Shown here: positions 10,147 to 18,705 of the stretch, in pieces
Numbering within the stretch: position 1 is the first letter of the stretch
How the letters are laid out: the number at the start of each line of letters is the position of its first letter
Source of the DNA: Bacteroides ilei
GTDB lineage: Bacteria > Bacteroidota > Bacteroidia > Bacteroidales > Bacteroidaceae
Reading direction: 5' to 3'
Assembly (NCBI RefSeq): GCF_900128495.1
Contig: NZ_LT635801.1
Location: 1,623,997 to 1,687,996, forward strand
DNA: 64,000 bases
Position numbers and translations under genes: made by a program
The notes under the pieces: model-generated
Told to the model about the DNA's origin: nothing
The model's input: the letters and a program-made list of their open reading frames with translations, nothing else
The model's database searches: none

Positions 10147-10166
10147 TGTAATTTTATCCTTAATAG

Positions 10167-10195
10167 AAGGCTGCTCGTGCGGGCAGCCTTTTTTT
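10167..10195 (+). terminator. Rho-independent terminator after the TonB-family gene
   Basis: AAGGCTGC (10167-10174) pairs with GCAGCCTT (10183-10190) across an 8-base loop and is followed by a run of T. Confidence 0.85.
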
Positions 10196-10220
10196 GTCAG
10201 AAATATAAAGAACTGATACT

Positions 10221-11204
10221 ATGGAACAGTTTTCTAGTAAAGAGATTCAGGAGCGGATCCATGCCTATATCGGGGCATTGGATTATGTCCGTGAGCCTAA
10301 AGGCTTGTATGATCCGATAGAGTATGTGCTGGCTATGGGAGGGAAACGGCTTCGTCCGGTATTGTTGTTGATGGCCTATAACCTGTTTAAGGATGATGTG
10401 GAATCGGTTTATCCGCAGGCGGCGGCTATTGAAACCTATCATAATTTCACTTTGTTGCATGATGACTTGATGGATAAGGCTGATCTGAGAAGGGGGAAGC
10501 CTACGGTACACAAAAAATGGGATGAAAATACGGCTATCCTGTCGGGGGATGCCATGCTGATATTGGCGTATCGGTTTATGATGCAGGAATGTCCGCTTCA
10601 ATATGTTCATGAAGTGATGGATGTCTTTACCCGTACAGCTCTGGAGGTGTGCGAAGGTCAGCAGTGGGATATGGAGTTTGAAAAGCGCATGGATGTAACT
10701 GTGCCGGAATATATTGAAATGATCCGTCTGAAAACATCCGTTTTGCTGGCAGGTGCTTTGCAGATAGGAGCTATTCTGGGAGGGGCATCACAGGAAGATG
10801 CAAAGAAACTGTATGATTTTGGAATCAGGAGCGGACTGGCCTTCCAGCTTCAGGACGATTACCTGGACGTGTATGGTGATCCTGCGGTTTTCGGAAAAAA
10901 GATCGGAGGTGATATACTTTGCAACAAGAAGACATTTATGCTGATTACAGCCTTGAAAGAGGCTGACGGTGATACACGTGCCGAACTGGAAAGGTGGATT
11001 ACCGCCGGGACATATGATCCTTCGGAAAAGATTGCGGCAGTGACTGCCATATATAATAAAGTGGGAGTAAGAGATATCTGTCGGGAGCAGATAGGCCGCT
11101 ATTATGAAGAAGGTATAGCGTTGATGGAACAGGTCTCGGTCGAAACGTCTCGGAAAAAGAACTTGCTCGATTTTGTGTTAAGTTTGATGGATAGGAATCT
11201 TTGA
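10221..11204 (+). CDS. Polyprenyl synthetase (short-chain trans-isoprenyl diphosphate synthase)
   Basis: This 327-aa enzyme condenses IPP with allylic diphosphates. The first Asp-rich motif is HDDLMD and the second is QDDYLD. GGKRLRP near the N-terminus is the IPP site. There is no insertion in the first Asp motif and a Phe stands five residues before it, a pattern linked to farnesyl/geranylgeranyl-length products; the exact chain length cannot be read from sequence. The TatD gene follows 8 bp later. Confidence 0.9.
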   Translation: MEQFSSKEIQERIHAYIGALDYVREPKGLYDPIEYVLAMGGKRLRPVLLLMAYNLFKDDVESVYPQAAAIETYHNFTLLHDDLMDKADLRRGKPTVHKKWDENTAILSGDAMLILAYRFMMQECPLQYVHEVMDVFTRTALEVCEGQQWDMEFEKRMDVTVPEYIEMIRLKTSVLLAGALQIGAILGGASQEDAKKLYDFGIRSGLAFQLQDDYLDVYGDPAVFGKKIGGDILCNKKTFMLITALKEADGDTRAELERWITAGTYDPSEKIAAVTAIYNKVGVRDICREQIGRYYEEGIALMEQVSVETSRKKNLLDFVLSLMDRNL

Positions 11205-11212
11205 TAGTCTAT

Positions 11213-11992
11213 ATGGTTACATTGATAGATACACACACTCATCTTTTTACGGAAGAATTTGATGAAGACCGTGAACTGGCGGTAATCCGAGCTGTACAGG
11301 CTGGGGTAAAGCGTATGTTTATGCCTAATATTGATGATACGTCGGTTGAAGATATGCTGGCTCTGTGTAATAGACACGAGTTCTGTTATCCGATGATCGG
11401 ATTTCATCCGACTTCTGTAGATGAGGGGTGGAAACAACGTCTGACTACCGTTGAACAATGGTTGCGTGCCTCAGGACAGCGGTTTTATGGAATAGGAGAG
11501 GTAGGTCTTGATCTTTATTGGGACAAGACTTTCAGAAAGGAACAGATGGAAGTGTTTGAAAAGCAGATAGGGTGGGCTTTGGAGTATGACTTGCCTTTGA
11601 TTGTCCATTGCCGGGAGGCTTACCCGGAACTGTTGGAAGTGATGGAGCCTTACAAGCACAGTGCCCTGAGAGGGATATTCCATAGCTTTACCGGGACATC
11701 GGATGATGCGGAAAGGTTGTTGGAGTATCCGGGATTCATGTTTGGTGTAAACGGTGTGGTGACTTTTAAGAAAAGTAATCTGCCCGAGGTCTTAAGAAAA
11801 GTACCCATGGAACGTATCGTATTGGAGACAGATTCTCCCTATCTGGCTCCTGTTCCTTATAGGGGAAAGCGTAATGAAAGTTCCTTTATAGTTAAGGTCG
11901 CAGAAAAATTGGCGGAAATATATGGCCTTACACTTGATCATATTGGCCGGCTTACTACTGAAAATGCGCTAAAAGTCTTCAAAATTGCTTGA
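11213..11992 (+). CDS. TatD-family metal-dependent DNase/hydrolase
   Basis: This 259-aa TIM-barrel hydrolase of the amidohydrolase superfamily shows the metal ligands DTHTH (N-terminus), GEVGLD, HCREA, HSFTG and ETDSPYLAP, the full TatD/YcfH set. Family members act as 3'-5' DNases or on related phosphoesters; the substrate here is not known. Start ATG 11213 (MVTLIDTHTHL) is preferred to the TTG at 11201 because it puts the barrel's first strand at the N-terminus as in relatives. Confidence 0.9.
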   Translation: MVTLIDTHTHLFTEEFDEDRELAVIRAVQAGVKRMFMPNIDDTSVEDMLALCNRHEFCYPMIGFHPTSVDEGWKQRLTTVEQWLRASGQRFYGIGEVGLDLYWDKTFRKEQMEVFEKQIGWALEYDLPLIVHCREAYPELLEVMEPYKHSALRGIFHSFTGTSDDAERLLEYPGFMFGVNGVVTFKKSNLPEVLRKVPMERIVLETDSPYLAPVPYRGKRNESSFIVKVAEKLAEIYGLTLDHIGRLTTENALKVFKIA

Positions 11993-12161
11993 ATAAGTTT
12001 TTAAAGTTTATTAATTTTTGGGTAAGATGTAAACTTTTGGGTAATGAATGTTATGTAAGACGAAAAAAAAGAATACATTTGTTGCTGAAATCGCTTGCAG
12101 TTCGCATTTTTATTTGTAATTTGCGTTCGATTTAGAGAAATAGTGTATGAGCAACGTATTG

Positions 12162-12249
12162 GGAGAGGTGCTCGAGTGGTTGAAGAGGCACGCCTGGAAA
12201 GCGTGTATACGCCAAAAGTGTATCACGGGTTCGAATCCCGTTCTCTCCG
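12162..12249 (+). tRNA. tRNA-Ser (anticodon GGA)
   Basis: The acceptor arm GGAGAGG pairs with TCTCTCC. The anticodon stem CACGC/GCGTG encloses loop CTGGAAA with anticodon GGA. A long variable arm, typical of serine tRNA, precedes the T-loop GGGTTCGAATCCC. The discriminator base is G, and CCA is not encoded. The length is 88 nt. Confidence 0.96.
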
Positions 12250-12322
12250 CAAAAAACTTTAGTTGGATAATTAAAAACAATTCATAACTATTAATTAATT
12301 AATCTTAAAAATTAGACACACA

Positions 12323-13123
12323 ATGAAAAAGTTATTTGCAATTCTTGCAGTGATGGGAGTCCTCTCATTCGGAATGACTCAGACAGCTATGGCTCAGGAT
12401 TCTACAGCTACAGCAGCTCCAGAACAGACAGAACAGGTGGCTCCTGCTGCTGATGAAACAGCAGCTCCTGCAGTTGAAGAAGGAAGTATTCACAAAGAAT
12501 TAAAGACTAAGTTTATTGAAGGTGATGCCGGCTTTATGTCATTGGTAGCAATCGCTTTGGTTTTAGGTCTTGCATTCTGTATTGAACGTATCATTTATTT
12601 GAGCTTGGCTGAAGTTAACGCTAAGAAGTTGATGGCTAAAATTGAAGAAGCTTTGGAAAAAGGTGATGTAGAAGGTGCTAAGACTATCTGCCGTAACACT
12701 CGCGGTCCTATTGCTTCTATCTGCTATCAGGGCTTGATGAGAATTGACGAAGGCCTGGATGTTGTTGAACGTTCTGTAGTTTCTTACGGTGGTGTTCAGG
12801 CAGGTTACCTTGAAAAAGGTTGTTCTTGGATCACATTGTTCATCGCGATGGCTCCGTCTTTGGGATTCTTGGGTACTGTAATCGGTATGGTTATGGCGTT
12901 CGATAATATCCAGCGTGCCGGTGATATTTCTCCGACAGTTGTTGCCGGTGGTATGAAAGTTGCGTTGATCACTACTATCTTCGGTTTGATTGTAGCATTG
13001 ATTCTTCAGGTATTCTATAACTACATTCTTTCTAAGATTGAAGCTATCACAAGCCAGATGGAAGATTCTTCTATCACTTTGCTTGATATGATCATGAAGT
13101 ACAACTTGAAATACAAAAAATAA
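12323..13123 (+). CDS. exbB: MotA/TolQ/ExbB proton-channel family protein (ExbB)
   Basis: This 266-aa protein begins with a cleavable-type signal (ending near AMAQD) and an Ala/Glu/Pro-rich linker, then three membrane segments of the MotA/TolQ/ExbB family. The pore signature APSLGFLGTVIGMVMAF is followed by the helix VALITTIFGLIVAL. It forms the proton channel that energises TonB. The N-terminal signal extension is absent in E. coli ExbB but common in Bacteroidota. It heads a four-gene operon with a membrane protein and two ExbD proteins, and starts 73 bp after tRNA-Ser. Confidence 0.92.
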   Translation: MKKLFAILAVMGVLSFGMTQTAMAQDSTATAAPEQTEQVAPAADETAAPAVEEGSIHKELKTKFIEGDAGFMSLVAIALVLGLAFCIERIIYLSLAEVNAKKLMAKIEEALEKGDVEGAKTICRNTRGPIASICYQGLMRIDEGLDVVERSVVSYGGVQAGYLEKGCSWITLFIAMAPSLGFLGTVIGMVMAFDNIQRAGDISPTVVAGGMKVALITTIFGLIVALILQVFYNYILSKIEAITSQMEDSSITLLDMIMKYNLKYKK

Positions 13124-13134
13124 ATTATTGAACA

Positions 13135-13599
13135 ATGGCTAAATTATCATATAAGGTATCATACTACGTATTCTATGTCTGCATTGCACTGATTCTGGTT
13201 GTGTTGGGCATGTTCTACGGAGTAGGATATGATGAAACAAATGCAGCAGGTTTGGTTGAACCTGCAAATACTCCGGCCTTGATGTACTTGATGTACGGAT
13301 TGTTTGCCGTAACTGTAATTGTAACGTTGTTGGGTGCCATCGTTCAGTTTGGTGGTGCCATGAAAGATAACCCGAAAGGGGCTGTCAAATCTTTCCTTGG
13401 TGTTATTCTGTTGGTCGTATTGCTGATTGTTACTTATAACATCGGTTCTTCAGAAACTGTGATTGTTGGTAGCGGTGATGCTTATACAGATGTTACCATG
13501 TTGAAGGTTACTGACATGTTCCTGTACTCTACTTATGTATTGTTTGCTATTGCTGCAATTGCTACATTGGTTAACTTGACTGGAATTTTTAAAAGATAA
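13135..13599 (+). CDS. Small four-helix membrane protein of the exb operon
   Basis: This 154-aa protein has four hydrophobic segments (roughly 8-30, 45-70, 82-102 and 125-150) and no recognised enzymatic motif. It lies 11 bp after exbB and 40 bp before the first exbD, so it is almost certainly made with the proton channel. A role as an accessory subunit of the ExbB/ExbD complex is inferred from position only. Confidence 0.8.
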   Translation: MAKLSYKVSYYVFYVCIALILVVLGMFYGVGYDETNAAGLVEPANTPALMYLMYGLFAVTVIVTLLGAIVQFGGAMKDNPKGAVKSFLGVILLVVLLIVTYNIGSSETVIVGSGDAYTDVTMLKVTDMFLYSTYVLFAIAAIATLVNLTGIFKR

Positions 13600-13639
13600 T
13601 ATCACATTGAAGTTTAATAATTAAATTGAAGTAAGTAAA

Positions 13640-14227
13640 ATGGCTAAAAGGAATAGAAAAGTGCCAGGCATTAATGCCAGTTCAACGGCCGATATTGCTT
13701 TTATGTTGCTTATTTTCTTCCTTATTACAACATCAATGGATACTGACCGTGGTTTGTCGAGACGTCTCCCGCCTCCACCTGAAAACAAGGATCAGAAAGA
13801 CGATATTATTGTAAAGGAAAGAAACGTTCTCCAGGTTCGTTTGAATAAGGACGACCAATTGATGATTGGTGGAGAATGGTCTGATATTAAGCAATTGAGA
13901 AGTAAGGCAAAAGAATTTATTGCAAATCCGAAAGATGATCCTAACATGCCTGAAAAGCATGCTAAGAATATTCCGTTCTTCGGTGATGTAATGATTACAG
14001 ACAAACACGTGATTTCTGTACAGAATGACGTGGGTACAAGCTATAATGCATATATTCAGGTTCAGAACGAACTGGTTGCTGCTTATAACGAACTTCGTGA
14101 TGAGTTGGCACATTCTCAGTTTGGCAAGAGCTACGCTGAATGTTCTGAAGAGGAACAAGATGCAATTAATGACTACTATCCACAGAAGATATCTGAAGCA
14201 GAACCTAAAAAATATGGAGGAAAATAA
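13640..14227 (+). CDS. exbD: ExbD/TolR-family biopolymer transport protein, first copy
   Basis: This 195-aa protein has a single N-terminal membrane helix preceded by the TolR/ExbD pattern NASSTADIAFMLLIFFLI, where the Asp is the proton-relay residue. The periplasmic part is longer than usual and carries an insertion (about residues 95-125) rich in Lys, Pro and Asp. It pairs with ExbB. The second ExbD follows after 2 bp. Confidence 0.9.
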   Translation: MAKRNRKVPGINASSTADIAFMLLIFFLITTSMDTDRGLSRRLPPPPENKDQKDDIIVKERNVLQVRLNKDDQLMIGGEWSDIKQLRSKAKEFIANPKDDPNMPEKHAKNIPFFGDVMITDKHVISVQNDVGTSYNAYIQVQNELVAAYNELRDELAHSQFGKSYAECSEEEQDAINDYYPQKISEAEPKKYGGK

Positions 14228-14229
14228 TA

Positions 14230-14694
14230 ATGGGAAAATTTAATAAGACTGGCAAGCGCGAGATGCCGGAGTTGAATACTTCATCTTTGCCTGACCTTAT
14301 CTTTACCATGTTGTTCTTCTTCATGATTGTAACATCTATGCGTGAAGTTACACTGAAGGTTCAGTTTAAGGTTCCGGCTGCTACAGAATTGGAAAAGCTT
14401 GAGAAGAAGTCATTGGTTTCTTTCATCTATATCGGTAAACCGTTACCTGAATATCAGAAGAAGATGGGTACTAGCGACCGTATTCAGTTGAATGATAAAT
14501 TCGCTGAATCTTCAGAAGTTCAGGATTACATTTATCAGGAACGTGAAAACATGAAGGAAAGTGACAAACCGTTTATGACTGTTTCCCTGAAGGTTGATTC
14601 CAAGACCAAGATGGGTATTGTTACAGAAGTAAAACAGGCACTTCGTCAGGCATATGCCTTGAAGATTAACTATTCAGCTACACAGCGTAACTGA
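14230..14694 (+). CDS. exbD: ExbD/TolR-family biopolymer transport protein, second copy
   Basis: This 154-aa paralogue has the same start NTSSLPDLIFTMLFFFMI with the conserved Asp in its membrane helix. It differs from the first copy mainly in its shorter periplasmic domain. Two non-identical ExbDs in one operon suggest a hetero-oligomeric stator. A strong hairpin closes the operon. Confidence 0.9.
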   Translation: MGKFNKTGKREMPELNTSSLPDLIFTMLFFFMIVTSMREVTLKVQFKVPAATELEKLEKKSLVSFIYIGKPLPEYQKKMGTSDRIQLNDKFAESSEVQDYIYQERENMKESDKPFMTVSLKVDSKTKMGIVTEVKQALRQAYALKINYSATQRN

Positions 14695-14715
14695 TATAGA
14701 TTAATGGATAATATT

Positions 14716-14757
14716 AGAAAAGGGTATCCGTTTACGGATGCCCTTTTCTGTTTTTTG
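14716..14757. terminator. Terminator of the exb operon, facing the GNAT gene
   Basis: A 15-bp arm (14716-14730) pairs with 14735-14749 around the loop TTTA, with one G-T pair, followed by TGTTTTTT. It lies between convergent genes. Confidence 0.9.
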
Positions 14758-14762
14758 GTATT

Positions 14763-15293
14763 TTATAATACTTCGTATACTTGACCGTATATTTCATCTT
14801 TTATTCTGAGATATTCATTATCAATGTTTTCTGTGCCGGTATACATCAGGTAAAGAGGGAGTTCAAGGCCTCCTTTTCTATAGGGCGGCTGTATGTAGTT
14901 CCGTGTACACAGATAGAAGCCACAGCGTCTGTAAAAGTTGATTCTCCGGATACTCATTTCATCTTCCGGCCTTTCCACTTCCAATATGATTATTCCCTTG
15001 CACATATTCTTTAGGGCTTCTACGATTCCTTTTCCATATCCTTTGTTCCGGAGTTCAGGTGACGTTGCTAGATGTTCGGCGTAGTAGAAGCCGTTCAGAT
15101 CCCATAGGGTAATGAAACCTACGGGAGTATGTTTGTCTGTTGCCAGGTAACAGTGGAATGATTTGTTGTGGTCGGTATGATGCCGTTGTCTGTCGTCATC
15201 ACGGCGTTCTTCGACCGGGAATGACGTATGTAGTAGTGTTTCTACAAATTCGTAATTCGGGTCTGTTGTCTTGATTTCTGTAAGTGTCAGCAT
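14763..15293 (-). CDS. GNAT-family N-acetyltransferase
   Basis: This 176-aa acetyl-CoA-dependent transferase shows the GNAT motif A around RNKGYGKGIVEAL (the pyrophosphate loop) and the C-terminal strand FYRRCGF. The substrate is unknown. ATG 15293 (MLTLTEIK) is chosen because a longer start at 15374 would overlap the M64 peptidase gene. It lies 35 bp downstream of that gene and is probably cotranscribed. Confidence 0.85.
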   Translation of the reverse strand: MLTLTEIKTTDPNYEFVETLLHTSFPVEERRDDDRQRHHTDHNKSFHCYLATDKHTPVGFITLWDLNGFYYAEHLATSPELRNKGYGKGIVEALKNMCKGIIILEVERPEDEMSIRRINFYRRCGFYLCTRNYIQPPYRKGGLELPLYLMYTGTENIDNEYLRIKDEIYGQVYEVL

Positions 15294-15328
15294 ATTACTT
15301 CGATTTTGAGGTTGATATCTATATTCTG

Positions 15329-16618
15329 TTATTCTGTATAGAAGCGGATCAATCTTTCCAGTGACCGTTGGCATACCGGACAGAATTGAGGTGCTTCATT
15401 GATTTTCATGCGACATTCGGTTGTAGGGCGGTAGATTCCTTTTTGGGTATACCCTGCACCTTCATATAGTCCGACTTTTGTATAGATGGTGTGAGGGTCT
15501 GTTTCCGGTTTGCTTGGAATTTTTATGTCGCCGTCTACCATATCTTTCCATTTACTGCCGAAATCTACAAGTGTGGTGATATTCGGTTCCCATGGTTCGA
15601 TGGAATATGGATATTGTGGACTCGGAGCTTCATCATAAGCATATTCGTCGGCAAGTCCTCCGAAACTATGTCCAAATTCATGAACTACCACAGGTTTGAA
15701 CATCGGATGATGCGCTGTTGTCAACAGGTAGGAGTTATAGATACCTCCTCCACCATAGGTGTCGGTATTAGCCAGGATAATGATATGTTCGTAAGGTATT
15801 CCGGCCAGCCAGTTATGGATAGCTTTTACGTTTCGTGTAGTCAGATAACGATCGGAGTAGAAGGTATCGAAATGTGAACCGACTGCCGTATTTTTCCATT
15901 CTTCTTTACGGGGGATGCTGACTCCGCTGTCACTGGAGGGAGTCTCTACTGCTATCACATTGAAGCGGTTTTTCAGGCTTTTGAACGGTTCATGGGCAAA
16001 TAATGCATTGCATGCGGTACTGGCATCTTTATAGAAAAGCTCCATTTCTTCTTTGGTATACCCTTCTGCCAGGATGACTATGTCTATACATTTTTCTGCG
16101 GGACCGTTTTGAATAAGGTATTTATATGGGGATACATGTGTTTTTCCACGCTGGTGTATAAGTATATCTTTCGGATTGATTTCGTGTGTAAGACTGGCAC
16201 ATACCTTTCTGTAAACGTCTCTCAGATTGATGGTTACAATGGCTTCATTTTTGGGGTAAGGAAGCAGGAACGTGTTTTCGAACCCTCGGGTCAGATGTCG
16301 GGCTTCCTCTTCGCTTACCCATTCCTGAAACAGGCTCGAGAAAGAAGTACGGTAGATGACGTTTCCTGTAGCCTTATCGGTCATGACTATATCTCCATTG
16401 CCTTCCAGCGGGAGTTCGGACAAGTGGTGACGACGGCCTGCCCAACCGGGAAGTGATACAAGTTCATCCAGACTGATGGATTGTTTTTCAGCATTTCCAT
16501 TGAACAGATAATCGACTCTTAAGGTCTTGTCAATAAAGTAATCATCAAAATTCTGGCTATAAGTTCCAATGTGGAAACAACAGCATGTCAGCATGGCTGT
16601 CCATATCTTTTTGTTCAT
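15329..16618 (-). CDS. M64-family metallopeptidase (IgA-peptidase-like), secreted
   Basis: This 429-aa protein has an N-terminal signal (to about residue 21). The zinc motif HEFGHSFGGLADEY matches HExxHxxxxxxDE, typical of family M64. The 150 residues before the catalytic domain match the N-terminal domain of these Bacteroides peptidases. The family name comes from an IgA-cleaving enzyme, but most members have no tested substrate. Probably periplasmic or surface. Confidence 0.88.
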   Translation of the reverse strand: MNKKIWTAMLTCCCFHIGTYSQNFDDYFIDKTLRVDYLFNGNAEKQSISLDELVSLPGWAGRRHHLSELPLEGNGDIVMTDKATGNVIYRTSFSSLFQEWVSEEEARHLTRGFENTFLLPYPKNEAIVTINLRDVYRKVCASLTHEINPKDILIHQRGKTHVSPYKYLIQNGPAEKCIDIVILAEGYTKEEMELFYKDASTACNALFAHEPFKSLKNRFNVIAVETPSSDSGVSIPRKEEWKNTAVGSHFDTFYSDRYLTTRNVKAIHNWLAGIPYEHIIILANTDTYGGGGIYNSYLLTTAHHPMFKPVVVHEFGHSFGGLADEYAYDEAPSPQYPYSIEPWEPNITTLVDFGSKWKDMVDGDIKIPSKPETDPHTIYTKVGLYEGAGYTQKGIYRPTTECRMKINEAPQFCPVCQRSLERLIRFYTE

Positions 16619-16723
16619 AGATGGTAGAATTTGTTTTTATATTATATAGAATTATGGTGTCAGATTAAAGCTAAATTAATAGTAAAAGTTATGATTTATA
16701 TCATTGATATGGAAGATTTATTT

Positions 16724-16731
16724 TATCTTTG
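16724..16731 (+). promoter_or_regulatory. -7 box of the Lrp/AsnC regulator gene
   Basis: TATCTTTG is an exact TAnnTTTG. An ATTG at 16703-16706 is a possible -33 element with 17-bp spacing. The leader would be about 22 nt. Confidence 0.5.
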
Positions 16732-16760
16732 TATCATATTTACGCATAAAAATAAAATAA

Positions 16761-17237
16761 ATGGGACATCATCAGTTAGATAAATTAGACGAACAGATCT
16801 TGCAGCTTATAGCTGATAACGCACGTATTCCTTTTTTGGAAGTGGCCCGGGCATGTAACGTATCGGGGGCTGCCATTCATCAGCGTATCCAGAAACTTAC
16901 TAATTTGGGTATCTTGAAAGGATCGGAGTTTGTAATCGATCCGGAAAAGATCGGTTATGAAACCTGTGCATATATCGGTTTATATTTAAAGGATCCTGAA
17001 CAATTTGATAGTGTGACTGAGGGCTTAAGAAACATTCCTGAAGTTGTCGAATGTCATTTTACAACCGGTCAGTATGATATGTTTATCAAAATTTATGCCA
17101 AGAATAACCATCATCTGCTGAATATCATCCATGATAAGCTGCAACCGTTGGGATTGGCCCGTTCCGAGACCATCATTTCCTTTAAAGAGGCTATCAAACG
17201 CCAGATGCCCATAGAGGATCTGGCCGATGAAGATTAG
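16761..17237 (+). CDS. Lrp/AsnC-family transcriptional regulator
   Basis: This 158-aa protein has an N-terminal winged helix (LDEQILQLIADNARIPF, recognition helix around SGAAIHQRIQKL) and a C-terminal RAM/AsnC ligand domain with GQYDMFIKI. Such proteins sense amino acids and regulate metabolism; the effector is not predictable here. Its stop overlaps the end of the convergent folA by 4 bp, so antisense overlap of the transcripts is likely. Confidence 0.92.
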   Translation: MGHHQLDKLDEQILQLIADNARIPFLEVARACNVSGAAIHQRIQKLTNLGILKGSEFVIDPEKIGYETCAYIGLYLKDPEQFDSVTEGLRNIPEVVECHFTTGQYDMFIKIYAKNNHHLLNIIHDKLQPLGLARSETIISFKEAIKRQMPIEDLADED

Positions 17238-17719
17238 CGTTCATAATCAATAAAGCAATATGAGTAGAGATGCTTTTCATCTGTTGGATGGCATTCTCTA
17301 CTTTTTTCTTTCCATATACCAGGATCAATAAAAGGAAAGAAAGCATCGGCTTCTTTTCCTTCATCGTCTATTTCCGTTATGTAAAGTCGGTCGGCAAGCG
17401 GAAGCGCTTCTTTATATAGACTGGCTCCTCCAATGATGAATGCTTCTTCATCGCCGGGTATATTTTCAATGGCTTGTTGCAATGACGTGTAACATTCAGC
17501 TCCGGGAAAATCTGTTCGGGTCCTGCTTAATACGATATTCCTCCGGTTGGGCAGAGCTCCTTTGGGTAGTGACTCGAATGTTTTCCGGCCCATAATAATT
17601 GTATGTCCGGTAGTCAGTGTCTTGAAACGTTTCAAATCGTTGGGTAGCCAGTATAGCAGCTTATTCTTGAAGCCTATACCATTTTGTCTATTGATTGCAA
17701 CAATGATTGACAGTGTCAT
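17234..17719 (-). CDS. folA: Dihydrofolate reductase
   Basis: This 161-aa enzyme reduces dihydrofolate with NADPH. Visible features are the N-terminal SIIVAINRQNGIGFKNKLLYWLPNDLKRF region, the NADPH loop IIMGRKTFESLP and GGASLY. It follows thyA by 23 bp, pairing the enzyme that makes dihydrofolate with the one that recycles it. Confidence 0.96.
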   Translation of the reverse strand: MTLSIIVAINRQNGIGFKNKLLYWLPNDLKRFKTLTTGHTIIMGRKTFESLPKGALPNRRNIVLSRTRTDFPGAECYTSLQQAIENIPGDEEAFIIGGASLYKEALPLADRLYITEIDDEGKEADAFFPFIDPGIWKEKSRECHPTDEKHLYSYCFIDYER

Positions 17720-17742
17720 ATCTCTGATTTTTTAATAATGGG

Positions 17743-18537
17743 TTAGACAGATACTTTTCCGGCGATGTGTGGCCATGGGTTATAATTTTCCAGTTCAAAG
17801 TCTTCATATTTGAAATCGAAAATGTTTTTGATATCCGGGTTCAGTTTCATCTGTGGAAGAGGACGAGGTTCGCGTGTAAGCTGCAGGTCTACTTGTTCCA
17901 GATGGTTGAGGTATATATGGGCATCGCCTAATGTATGTACGAAATCTCCGGCTTTCAGACCGGTGACTTGCGCCATCATCTGAAGCAGCAAGGCATACGA
18001 TGCGATATTGAACGGTACCCCCAGGAATGTGTCGGCACTGCGCTGATAGAGCTGCAGACTCAGTCTGCCATCGGCAACATAAAACTGGAAGAAGGCATGG
18101 CAAGGGGGAAGGTTCATGTTCTTGATATCTGCCACATTCCAGGCACTTACAATGATGCGTCGGGAATCTGGATTATGTTTGATGGTCTCTACAGCTTCAG
18201 AAATCTGGTCGATGAATCCTCCTTCATAATCGGGCCATGAACGCCATTGATAGCCGTATATATGTCCGAGGTCTCCATTTTCATCGGCCCATTCGTTCCA
18301 TATGCGTACTCCGTTATCTTGCAGGTACTTTACATTTGTATCTCCTTTGAGAAACCAAAGAAGTTCATATATAATGGATTTCAGATGGAGTTTCTTGGTC
18401 GTTATCAGCGGAAATCCCTCTTCCAGGTTGAAACGCATCTGATGACCGAATACACTGATTGTACCGGTCCCTGTACGGTCGTCTTTTCTGACTCCTTCTG
18501 TACGGATATGGTGCAACAGGTCCAAATATTGTTTCAT
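17743..18537 (-). CDS. thyA: Thymidylate synthase (ThyA)
   Basis: This 264-aa enzyme converts dUMP to dTMP with methylenetetrahydrofolate. The catalytic Cys is in [12 protein letters not shown]. The dUMP contacts [19 protein letters not shown] and the N-terminal RTGTGT loop are present. The length equals E. coli ThyA. It is first in the thyA-folA operon. Confidence 0.97.
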   Translation of the reverse strand: MKQYLDLLHHIRTEGVRKDDRTGTGTISVFGHQMRFNLEEGFPLITTKKLHLKSIIYELLWFLKGDTNVKYLQDNGVRIWNEWADENGDLGHIYGYQWRSWPDYEGGFIDQISEAVETIKHNPDSRRIIVSAWNVADIKNMNLPPCHAFFQFYVADGRLSLQLYQRSADTFLGVPFNIASYALLLQMMAQVTGLKAGDFVHTLGDAHIYLNHLEQVDLQLTREPRPLPQMKLNPDIKNIFDFKYEDFELENYNPWPHIAGKVSV

Positions 18538-18677
18538 GACAGTTCTACATATTGGTTAGTGAAATGCAAATTTAAGATAATCGCTCAAATAAAACAATTT
18601 ATATATAAAGTTTCCATTTGTCCGGAGGAACTGTCATATTATATCGTGCTTGTCTTTATCTTGTCACTAGATTGTCG

Positions 18678-18685
18678 TATTTTTG
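18678..18685 (+). promoter_or_regulatory. -7 box upstream of the RsmF-like gene
   Basis: TATTTTTG matches TAnnTTTG, 20 bp before ATG 18706. No TTTG stands at the right spacing, so only half of the promoter is supported. Confidence 0.4.
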
Positions 18686-18705
18686 CAGAAAGAAACTGAT
18701 ACGGA

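Noticed and set aside
12162..13123. Second integration at tRNA-Ser(GGA)
   Set aside because: No repeat of its 3' end was found downstream and the following exb genes are core genes.
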